In this document: in pieces, positions 1 to 6,704 of the stretch
Layout of the letters: each line of letters opens with the position of its first letter
Position numbering within the stretch: the first letter of the stretch is position 1
NCBI GenBank assembly: GCA_028874985.1
Contig: JAPPGI010000146.1
Coordinates: 1-41,275 of the forward strand
DNA length: 41,275 nucleotides
Origin: Gemmatimonadota bacterium
GTDB taxonomy: Bacteria; Gemmatimonadota; Gemmatimonadetes; Longimicrobiales; Gaopeijiaceae
Reading direction: 5' to 3'
Translations under genes and position numbers: made by a program
Notes under the pieces: generated by a model
What the model was told of the DNA's origin: nothing
The model's database searches: none
Seen by the model: only the letters and a program-made list of their open reading frames with translations

Positions 1-53
1 GAGTGTGCCATTTTCAATGCCCGAAAGTGTGCCGTTTTCGATGCCCATTGACA
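1..53. mobile_element. Probable IS21-type terminal repeats (element end)
   Basis: Two 22-bp direct copies, at 2-23 and 26-47, differ at three positions and read AGTGTGCC(A/G)TTTTC(A/G)ATGCCC. They are followed by ATTGACA ending at 53. Read on the minus strand the block starts with TGTCAATG and then carries the tandem repeats. IS21-family elements have TG...CA ends with several imperfect subterminal repeats of about this size, so the left edge probably lies in such an element. No transposase gene is visible, so the family is inferred from end structure alone. Confidence 0.45.
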
Positions 54-456
54 GCGTCTCCGCTTGGACGAGCAGCTCCAGCGCCGCCTGATAGTGTTCG
101 CCGTTCCTGCCGGCCGACTTCAGGTATCGGCTCGCTGACTCCCGCGCCCTATCGTCCAGATGAGCCTTCAGTGCCACCTCGGCATCTCTGAACCACAAAT
201 CCGGCGGTATGTCCAGCGAGTTCGCCCTCAGCAGCGCGACAATCCGATCGAGATTTCCCAAGGCTCCGATCAGGTCGTTGTCCAGCACCTGCTGGTCGGC
301 GACCAGCCGAAGACGGTCCGCTTCGATTGCAGGTGGCAGTTCCTGAGCCGTCACCGTGGATGCTACGGTCGCTAGGGCAAGCGCTGGCATCCGCAACCAC
401 TTGACGGGCCAAACACTCGAAAAGGCGAGTCTGCCGATCCCTGCAACGCTTAGCAC
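1..456 (-). pseudogene. Truncated secreted helical-repeat protein (5' part only)
   Basis: This minus-strand frame stays open from a GTG at 456 to the window edge. AGAAGGG lies about 5 bases before the GTG; an ATG at 390 is an alternative start. A hydrophobic stretch ending ALATVASTVTAQ is a plausible signal peptide. Next come about 85 residues of amphipathic helices with alternating charged and leucine positions (for example GEHYQAALELLVQAE), like the TPR-like N-terminal region of some secreted formylglycine-generating-type (SUMF1) proteins. The last codons, GIENGTLSGIENGTL, are encoded by the repeat pair at 1-53, so the true gene seems to stop at about base 54 and the rest to belong to an inserted element. 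No catalytic domain is present and the SUMF1 link is tentative. Confidence 0.5.
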
Positions 457-597
457 CCGTTCCCTTCTTGTCGGCGCATCCCGATTCCATAGCTGGCAAC
501 ACGATCCCGATTGCCGTCCGCGTAGCCGCAGCCGATTTCGCGCGTTCACGGAAGTGGTACGTACGGGGTCGGAGTCCAGGGGGGTGGCGGTGGGGAG

Positions 598-1056
598 CTA
601 AGCGCGGGTTAGCGTTCCGAACAGGCTTAGGGTACCGCAAAGTGGGGACGAGGCGGACTCCTGCAGCCGCGCCGTAGCACCGGAAAACGTGAGCGTCGCG
701 CTAGTCGTGGTCCAGGTTCCGCAGTTCGGATCACTCGTGCTCCCGGAGAAACCGCCCGCCGTTGCCGTGAAGAACCCGGTTTCGTTGATAGTGCCAGTGA
801 TTGCCGGAAGCTGGGTGGTTTCGCCCAGGAACGTTATCGAGCCGGTGATCGTCAGCTGTTCGTCAGACTGCGCGACGACCATGTTCATCGACCCGTCCAA
901 GCTCCCCCCGCCGGACAGAGATGCCGTCACGGTTCCAGTATAGGTGCCCGCCACGTCTGGAAACGAGGGTCCGGTTGAGTCGCACGCTACGGCCAACAGG
1001 ATCAACCAACCGGGTGCCGTTCTACTTGTGACGTTCCCTACCAGTTTGGATGCCAC
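598..1056 (-). CDS. Small beta-rich lipoprotein, unknown function
   Basis: The protein has about 152 residues. The GTG start at 1056 is chosen because AAAGGAAA lies 7-8 bases upstream; longer in-frame starts lack a ribosome site. The N-terminus has a hydrophobic segment ending in LLAVAC, a good lipobox, so the mature protein should be lipid-anchored. The rest is Ser/Thr/Gly-rich with alternating short strands (GTYTGTVTASL, LTITGSITF, ATLTFSGA) and two cysteines near the C-terminus that could pair. It looks like a small beta-sandwich or lipocalin-like exported protein. I recognise no family. The gene stands alone and is preceded by a plausible promoter at 1123-1150. Confidence 0.65.
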   Translation of the reverse strand: MASKLVGNVTSRTAPGWLILLAVACDSTGPSFPDVAGTYTGTVTASLSGGGSLDGSMNMVVAQSDEQLTITGSITFLGETTQLPAITGTINETGFFTATAGGFSGSTSDPNCGTWTTTSATLTFSGATARLQESASSPLCGTLSLFGTLTRA

Positions 1057-1122
1057 GGTTCGATTTCCTTTCCGATTCGTATTTTCGGGGGATGCCGCCC
1101 GTTTCCGGGGGGCTCTAGAGAG

Positions 1123-1150
1123 AATATACCTAACGTGTCCATCGTCGCAA
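1123..1150 (-). promoter_or_regulatory. Sigma-70-like promoter of the small lipoprotein gene
   Basis: On the minus strand TTGCGA (1150-1145) is separated by 16 bases from TATATT (1128-1123), giving 4/6 and 5/6 matches to consensus. Transcription would start near 1115, leaving a leader of about 60 bases before the GTG at 1056. Sequence match only. Confidence 0.45.
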
Positions 1151-1823
1151 CCACGCGTTGAACTCATCAAGAATCTTGGCCTCAAGGACGCCCATGGGTG
1201 CGCTGTAGGGAGCCTCTATATGACGTTTATATGTCCATCGTGTGCAGATATCATGTTCTTATCGTGACGAGAGAGCCGGGGAAGGATGGACCGTGGACAG
1301 ACATGCCACGCGACGGGGCTCCCGCGCGCTCGCCGGCGTCTGGCTACGGCGCCATCTCGGCCTCAACGGCTCCGGAGCCCTCCCCCCGACTTCGTCACCT
1401 TCGGCCTCGCATCGGAAGAACACGCAGCACCAGTTGCGCGGCCCCATCGGGCTCCGGTTCTTCGAACACCTGCTGCTGCTGTCTCGCGGCACCCGGAAGA
1501 CGTTCTGGACTTGGCGGGCTCGCACGCGCTCGCTCGGTTGCTTGCCAACGGTCCCGTGCCGGCCCCTGCTGGGCACGCCGAAGAGTCATCGGAGGGCGCC
1601 CTCAGGCGGCCTTCTTCCTCGCGCGGGAGAAGGAGAGTGGCGTAGGTGGGCGATACCGTTAGCGGGTGATCGTCATCGGGCTTACCGCAACCGCCCCGCC
1701 TCGGGGAACCGCCCGTTCCAGCGCCATCCACAGTCCGCTATGTTGGGATACTTCGGCACCGGAAAACCGCTTCGGCACATGTCGGGGCGGATGGTTGCCC
1801 GTGCGAAGCCGAAGTCCCGCCAT
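1151..1823. other. Gene-poor stretch, no supported coding region
   Basis: Several frames stay open on both strands, as expected at this GC content, but their translations are low-complexity Arg/Pro/Ser-rich with no recognisable domain, ribosome site or conserved-looking segment. I see no tRNA, hairpin terminator or mobile-element end. It may be decayed coding sequence. Confidence 0.4.
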
Positions 1824-1851
1824 TTGACACGGCTCTCACCGCTGTTACGAT
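1824..1851 (+). promoter_or_regulatory. Sigma-70-like promoter upstream of the thioredoxin-like gene
   Basis: TTGACA at 1824-1829 (perfect -35) is followed after 16 bases by TACGAT at 1846-1851 (4/6 -10). The nearest gene downstream starts at 2012, so the leader would be about 155 bases. Sequence match only. Confidence 0.45.
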
Positions 1852-2011
1852 ACGGTGGAACCACACATGGCTTGGATGAAAGAAACGCAGATCGTGCAGT
1901 CCCGTAAGACTTTAGATGATTTCGTGCCATGATTCACACCATTGGAACTCTGCCAGCCCGGCGCCTCGCCACGCTCGGTGCTCGAGCGGCTTTATCCACG
2001 GACTGCTAGCC

Positions 2012-2551
2012 ATGCGCGACCGGTTCGGGTCCGCCCTTCCCTTCCCCGACTACCTCGACACCGTCCGGAAGAACGAGGCCCTCTGGCGAGGCGTCTACGA
2101 GCGGGTGCGCCTTCCCGGCGACGCGGTCGACGAAGCCCGGAGGCTGCCGGGCAACTGGAGCCTGCTCGCGCTGAGCGAAGACTGGTGCGGCGACGCCGTG
2201 AACATCCTCCCGGTCGTGGCCCGCTTCGCCGAGGCGCTCCCGAACGTCGACCTGCGCGTGCTGTCCCGCGACGAGAACCCGGACATCATGGACGCGCACC
2301 TCACGGACGGCCGGAGCCGCTCGATCCCGGTGGTCATCCTCTACGACGGGGACTTCCGGGAGCGGGGCTGGTGGGGCCCCAGGCCCGGCCGGCTTCAGAA
2401 GTGGGTGATGGAGGAGGGCATGAAGATGGAACCCGGACCCCGTTACGCCGAAACGCGCAGGTTCTACGCGCGCGACAGGGGAAGGGCGATCGTCGCCGAA
2501 GTGCTCGACCTGATACGATCCGCCGCCACCGACCCGGCGACCCCCGACTGA
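2012..2551 (+). CDS. Thioredoxin-family protein with a single-Cys WCGD site
   Basis: The protein has 179 residues starting at the ATG at 2012; upstream in-frame codons encode unconserved-looking sequence. A helical N-terminal part (FPDYLDTVRKNEALW) precedes a thioredoxin fold with the active-site segment LSEDWCGDAVNILP, a strand VDLRVLSRDE, and the cis-proline loop RSIPVVILYDGDF. This matches the thioredoxin_9-like group, in which WC[GP]D replaces WCxxC. The resolving cysteine is absent (Asp-Ala), so it is not a standard disulfide reductase; a monothiol or binding role is more likely. No signal peptide is visible, so it should be cytoplasmic. It converges with the propeller gene at 2604. Confidence 0.8.
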   Translation: MRDRFGSALPFPDYLDTVRKNEALWRGVYERVRLPGDAVDEARRLPGNWSLLALSEDWCGDAVNILPVVARFAEALPNVDLRVLSRDENPDIMDAHLTDGRSRSIPVVILYDGDFRERGWWGPRPGRLQKWVMEEGMKMEPGPRYAETRRFYARDRGRAIVAEVLDLIRSAATDPATPD

Positions 2552-2603
2552 ACCGGTGGCCGCGACGCCCCGCCGCCGTGTCATGGCGCGGCCGGAGTCC
2601 CAT

Positions 2604-3800
2604 TCAGTCTCTGTCCAGTCGCAGCACCTGGGGGTGCTCCACGTCCAGTTCGTCCCGCCGGACACCCAGCACCACGTCCATTCCGATCTCCATCACGCGA
2701 AAGTCCAGGGGGAACTGCACACCTCCCAGCCAGGTCCCGTCGCCGGCCAGAACCTGCCAGGTCTCCGGCACCTGCTGCTCGCTGCGGCCGCGAAACGGTC
2801 GCAACCAGACGGCACCGGACGGGTCCGGAAGGAGACCATCGTACGCGGGACGCGTGGACGGAGCCGGGATATCGGCGACGGTGCGCTCCCACCAGGCCGG
2901 AGGATCGTCGCCCAGCATCGCGCTCCGCTCCTCGTCAATCGATTCCGGGCTGAGTGCGAGGGGGAAGCCGGGAATTCGCAGAATGCGAACCAGCTCACCG
3001 GCCGCCGTGCGTTCCTCCACCTCCATCGAACCCGCGTGCCCCAGGTAGATTCGGCCACCGTGCGTAGCGATGTGGGAGCGCCGGCCGAAGAGGGTGCCGG
3101 TCTGACCCGCCCGCGGTCCGGACACGACGACGTGCTGCTCCTCGCCCGCGGTCCGGCCGATGCTGTCCGCGCCGGCGTCGTTCGGATCGAGCCGCCAGAG
3201 TACGGTCGGCACCCGCACCAGCCCACCCGCCTCGAGGATCTCCAGCGACATCATCTCGGTTTCCACGACCAGGGTCCCGTCGTCGAGGGCGTGGGCGGCC
3301 AGCGCGAAGGGGGGAAGCGGGAGGTACCGGGCGAAAGTGAGGTCGGCGGCGAACACGGCGAGCCGGTCGGAATGGTCGAGCGCGATCAGGGTGTCGCCCC
3401 GACCGCGCGTCAGCCCGACGATCAGATCGAACTCCCCGGGTCCGTCTCCCCTGCCACCCGCGGAACCCCGGAACTCACCGGCCGCGGAATAGAGCCTGAT
3501 TTCCTCGGAACCGCCGTCCGCGACCGCAACCGAGCCGTCGGAGATCCCGACCATTCCCCGCACAGCGTGGAACAGGTGTTTCTCCCCCGACCCGCTCAGG
3601 GCCAGATCCACCAGCGGCTCCGGGTCGACGGTCCATCCCCGCGCGTCCCCCCAGAGCGGCCGTCGTGCTTCGACGACCTCCACGCCCGCACTGTCCCGGC
3701 GGGCCGCCAGGGACGGGTCGCCTACCGTGTCGCCGCACCCGGGTGCCGACGCCAGGCACGCCGCGGCGACCAGCGGCAGGCGGTAAGGTATCCTTGTCAT
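2604..3800 (-). CDS. 6-bladed beta-propeller lipoprotein
   Basis: The protein has 398 residues. The ATG at 3800 is chosen because it directly precedes an export signal, MTRIPYRLPLVAAACLASAPGC, ending at a lipobox-like Cys. The mature part has repeated propeller strands of the NHL/6-bladed type: 'GMVGISDGSVAVADGG', 'EIRLYSAAGEF', the hallmark 'GRGDGPGEF' loop, and 'DTLIALDHSDRLAVF'. Such lipoproteins occur in many copies in Gemmatimonadota-like genomes; ligands are generally unknown. A second member lies at 21209-22489. It is divergent from the VTT gene at 4100 with about 300 bases between, in which I see no clear promoter or repeat. Confidence 0.8.
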   Translation of the reverse strand: MTRIPYRLPLVAAACLASAPGCGDTVGDPSLAARRDSAGVEVVEARRPLWGDARGWTVDPEPLVDLALSGSGEKHLFHAVRGMVGISDGSVAVADGGSEEIRLYSAAGEFRGSAGGRGDGPGEFDLIVGLTRGRGDTLIALDHSDRLAVFAADLTFARYLPLPPFALAAHALDDGTLVVETEMMSLEILEAGGLVRVPTVLWRLDPNDAGADSIGRTAGEEQHVVVSGPRAGQTGTLFGRRSHIATHGGRIYLGHAGSMEVEERTAAGELVRILRIPGFPLALSPESIDEERSAMLGDDPPAWWERTVADIPAPSTRPAYDGLLPDPSGAVWLRPFRGRSEQQVPETWQVLAGDGTWLGGVQFPLDFRVMEIGMDVVLGVRRDELDVEHPQVLRLDRD

Positions 3801-4099
3801 CAGTCTGTCCGGAGGTTGGCGGTGGAGCGGCCGGATGCCCCAACGTGCCCCCCGCGGACGCATTGCGCCAGCGCCCCCTCTGCAGACCTGACCGCCCGCG
3901 GACAAACCTCCCACGGAATTCAAGCGGGTTCCCCAGGGACTCCCGACTTACCTTGGGAGGGAGCAGTTCGCGGCGGCCGGGCTTCCGGCTCCGGCAACGG
4001 ACGGGGAAACCGGGGAGGTCGGGAAGGGGTAGGGTCTGCGCGCCGACATCCCATCGGCCCGGATCGGACGGAACCTGAAAGACGGGAAGGGACCCACAG

Positions 4100-4561
4100 G
4101 TGGAAATCGCTCTCCTGACATCGGCCTTCGTCATGTCCGTCGTGAGCGGGCTGATCCCGCTCGTCAACGCCGAAGTTCTGGTGGCGGGGGCCGCCGTGGC
4201 CGTGTCGCCGGGCTACGTGATCCCGGTCATCGCCGTCTGTTCGCTGGGCCAGATGGTGGCCAAGGTCGGGCTCTACGCAGGCGCGCGCTGGCTCCCGGAA
4301 CGACTGCCGGCAAAGGCCAGGAAGCGTCTGGACCGAGCATCCGAGAAGATGAAACGGCTCGAGGAGGCCGGGTTCACCCTGGTACTCGTCAGCGGCATCG
4401 TGGGGATCCCGCCCTTCTACCTGATCACACTGGCGGCCGGGGCATTGCGGATGAACCTCGCCTGGTTCATCGTGGTGGGGCTGGTGGGCAGGGTCGTGCG
4501 CTTCGCCGTGATCGCCTACTCGGCGGTGGCGGCCGGCGGCGCCATCGAGGGTGTGATATGA
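4100..4561 (+). CDS. Small VTT/DedA-like (YqaA-type) membrane protein
   Basis: The protein has 153 residues. The GTG start at 4100 has GGGAAGGG about 9 bases upstream. It has a hydrophobic N-terminal segment (LLTSAFVMSVVSGLIPLVNAE), a second helix (VIPVIAVCSLGQMVAKVGLYAG), a charged amphipathic helix (KARKRLDRASEKMKRLEE), and then the conserved 'VSGIVGIPPFYLITLAAGAL' segment with the G-x-P-P motif, followed by a last helix. This is the VTT/SNARE-associated (DedA superfamily) layout; members act in lipid or envelope homeostasis, and some DedA proteins are lipid scramblases. It leads a translationally coupled run with the PLD-like gene, which supports an envelope-lipid role. Confidence 0.7.
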   Translation: MEIALLTSAFVMSVVSGLIPLVNAEVLVAGAAVAVSPGYVIPVIAVCSLGQMVAKVGLYAGARWLPERLPAKARKRLDRASEKMKRLEEAGFTLVLVSGIVGIPPFYLITLAAGALRMNLAWFIVVGLVGRVVRFAVIAYSAVAAGGAIEGVI

Positions 4562-4629
4562 GCACCGCCGACAGAGGGAAGCCGACGGGAACCATGCCTT
4601 TGAAGCGCGGGCGCGCCAAGCTTGAGTGA
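4558..4629 (+). other. 23-codon bridging ORF between the VTT and PLD genes
   Basis: ATG at 4558 overlaps the preceding TGA as ATGA, and the frame runs 23 codons to a TGA at 4627-4629, overlapping the TTG start of the PLD-like gene by 8 bases. GAGGGAAG lies inside it, upstream of a second in-frame ATG at 4594. It may be a leader that carries ribosomes from one cistron to the next, or the relic of a longer N-terminus lost by a frameshift. No function is assigned. Confidence 0.25.
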
Positions 4630-5761
4630 CCACCCCAAGGTCACGATCCTCGTCGATTCCGCGGCCGTCTGGAGGGCGGTCAGGTCCGATCTGGCCGAGG
4701 CCCGTGAGTACGGGTATGTCCAGACCTACTCGTTCGAGGGCGACCGGGCGGGAACAGCCCTCTCGGAGGCGCTGCTGGCGGCGCGGGCTCCGGACCTGAG
4801 GCTGCTCATCGACTCCTACGCCCGCGTGAACCACAGCGACCGCTGGATCGCGGCGCCGCGCAACCTCTTCGACCGTGCGCTCCGTGACGAGGTACGCAAC
4901 ACGCGGCGCCTCGTCCGCACCCTGCGCGCCGCAGGGGTCGGAGTCCTCTTCGGGCGCCCCTTCGGTTTCCTGGGACGCAACGCCCTGCGGCGAGACCACA
5001 AGAAGCTCGTCCTCTTCGACGACCGCGTGGCCTACGTGGGCGGGATCAACTTCTCGGAGCACAACTTCGAGTGGCACGACCTGATGGTCCGTATCGAGCA
5101 CGGCCAAGTGACGCGCTTCCTGCGCAAGGACTTCCGGAGCTCGTGGGAAGGGAGGTCGCGAATGGACTCGAGGTCCTTTTCCGGGCTCGGGCTCGGTATC
5201 CACCTGCTGCCCGGCAGGGGCAACCGCGAAGCTTTCGACGGCCTTCTCGCAAACATCGACCGCGCCGAGCACTCCATTCACGTGATCAGTCCCTACGTGG
5301 GCCCGCCCTTCACGCGGCATCTTGCGGCCGCGGCGGATCGGGGCGTCGAGGTTCACGTCGTCACGCCGCTCCACAACAACCTGGCCTACCTTCAGAAGTA
5401 CCTGCTCGCGGAGGCCGCGCGCTCCCGCTTCCACGTCTGGCTCTACCGGGACCGCATGATCCACATGAAGTGCATGCTGATCGACGACTCCACGCTCGTC
5501 ATCGGTTCCTCGAACTTCGACCCGATCGGCTACCACGGCTTTCTGGCGGAGGTCGTCGCGGTCTTCCGGTCGCCCGCGGTCATCGGGGCCTTCCGCCGCC
5601 AGGTGCTGGAGCCGGACCTGGCGGCCTCGGAGCACGTCGGGGCTTCCGAGCACACCCCCGACCCCTGGGGCAAGGTGATCGGCACGGCCGCGATCGGCGC
5701 GGCCACCCTCCTGGGCCGGGCGCTCAATCCACCCGCCGGGCGAGGTCCGCGTGGCCGTTGA
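4622..5761 (+). CDS. Phospholipase D-like / cardiolipin-synthase-like protein
   Basis: The protein has 379 residues. The only start near the conserved N-terminus is a TTG at 4622, since the frame is closed at 4601. Two HKD motifs are complete: 'RRDHKKLVLFDDRVAYVGG' in the first half and 'MIHMKCMLIDDSTLVIGSSN' in the second, each with His, Lys and Asp in the right spacing. The family joins or hydrolyses phosphodiesters; with two HKD units and a VTT partner, phosphatidyl transfer (cardiolipin synthesis) is the best guess. There is no N-terminal transmembrane pair as in classic ClsA, but a hydrophobic segment (VIGTAAIGAATLLGRAL) occurs near the C-terminus. The gene overlaps the next by 11 bases. 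Confidence 0.82.
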   Translation: MSDHPKVTILVDSAAVWRAVRSDLAEAREYGYVQTYSFEGDRAGTALSEALLAARAPDLRLLIDSYARVNHSDRWIAAPRNLFDRALRDEVRNTRRLVRTLRAAGVGVLFGRPFGFLGRNALRRDHKKLVLFDDRVAYVGGINFSEHNFEWHDLMVRIEHGQVTRFLRKDFRSSWEGRSRMDSRSFSGLGLGIHLLPGRGNREAFDGLLANIDRAEHSIHVISPYVGPPFTRHLAAAADRGVEVHVVTPLHNNLAYLQKYLLAEAARSRFHVWLYRDRMIHMKCMLIDDSTLVIGSSNFDPIGYHGFLAEVVAVFRSPAVIGAFRRQVLEPDLAASEHVGASEHTPDPWGKVIGTAAIGAATLLGRALNPPAGRGPRGR

Positions 5762-6704
5762 GCGACACACCGGCTCCCGGGCCCGCGCCATCGGCCTCTG
5801 GCTCGGTCCCGCCGCCTTCCTGCTCCTCATGGTCTTCCCGGTCGATCCCGGCAACCCCACCGCCAGCCACCTCGCCGCGGTGGCGCTTCTCATGGCGGTC
5901 TGGTGGGTCACCGACGCGATCCCCCTCTTCGCCACCGCCCTTCTCCCGCTCGTCCTCTACCCGCTCCTGGGCATCATGGCGGGTCGCGAGACCGCGCCCA
6001 TCTACTTCAACAGCACCATCGTGCTCTTCCTCGGCGGGTTCATGATCGCGCTGACCATGGAGAAGTGGAAGCTGCACCGGCGCATCGCGCTGGGCATCAT
6101 CCACGCGGTCGGCGGCGGGCCGGCGCGCATCGTGCTGGGGTTCATGATCGCGGCCGCCTTCCTGTCGATGTGGATCTCGAACACGGCCACCGCGGTGATG
6201 ATGGTCCCGATCGGGCTGGCCATCGTGCTGCAGATCGAGAGCGAGGCCGGGAAGGAGGGGGCGCGCCACTTCTCGGTGGGGCTCATGCTGGGGATCGCCT
6301 ACGGATGCACCGTCGGGGGGCTCACGACCCTCGTGGGCACGCCCCCCAACCTCTCCTTCGTGCGCATCTTCGAGATTCTCTTCCCCGAAGCGCCGCACAT
6401 CGCCTTCGGGCAGTGGCTTGTCATGGCGCTGCCGGTGGGGGCGATCATGCTGGTCGCCGCCTGGCTGCTGATCACGCGCGTCTTCCACCGCGTTCCGGAC
6501 GAGCTGGCGGTCGACCAGGACGTGGTGACCACCGAACGGGCGCGCCTCGGCGCCGTCTCGTTCGAGGAGCGCGCCGTGCTGGGGGTCTTCGTCGCCACGG
6601 CGCTGCTGTGGGTCTTCCGGGTGGACCTCCGAGGTCTTCTACGACGCCTTCGGCCCGACCGTCCGGTTCTCGGCCTTCGGAGGATCCAAGGTGGACGCGC
6701 TTGA
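5751..6704 (+). CDS. 5' half of a DASS/SLC13 sodium:anion symporter, truncated chimera
   Basis: GTG start at 5751. About the first 291 residues are a good DASS N-terminal half: helices, the 'STIVLFLGGFMIALTMEKW' scaffold segment, the 'SMWISNTATAVMMVPIG' SNT motif and the 'TLVGTPPNLSF' segment, then a cytoplasmic loop and one more helix ending 'TALLWVFRVDL'. DASS proteins are usually about 480-500 residues with a second SNT motif. Here the sequence turns after about base 6627 into 22 codons that are the out-of-frame reading of the glycan-binding gene, then stops. The second half of the transport core is missing, so dicarboxylate or anion transport is unlikely. See the chimera finding; a one-base shift would fuse this protein to the glycan-binding protein. 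Confidence 0.75.
   Translation: MAVERHTGSRARAIGLWLGPAAFLLLMVFPVDPGNPTASHLAAVALLMAVWWVTDAIPLFATALLPLVLYPLLGIMAGRETAPIYFNSTIVLFLGGFMIALTMEKWKLHRRIALGIIHAVGGGPARIVLGFMIAAAFLSMWISNTATAVMMVPIGLAIVLQIESEAGKEGARHFSVGLMLGIAYGCTVGGLTTLVGTPPNLSFVRIFEILFPEAPHIAFGQWLVMALPVGAIMLVAAWLLITRVFHRVPDELAVDQDVVTTERARLGAVSFEERAVLGVFVATALLWVFRVDLRGLLRRLRPDRPVLGLRRIQGGRA

Noticed and set aside
1242-1907. 221-codon open frame as a real gene
   Set aside because: No ribosome site, no recognisable segment, and equally long frames overlap on both strands.
3920-5935. 671-codon minus-strand frame opposite the VTT and PLD genes
   Set aside because: Its translation is low-complexity Arg/Glu/Gly/His-rich, antisense to two genes with clear motifs.
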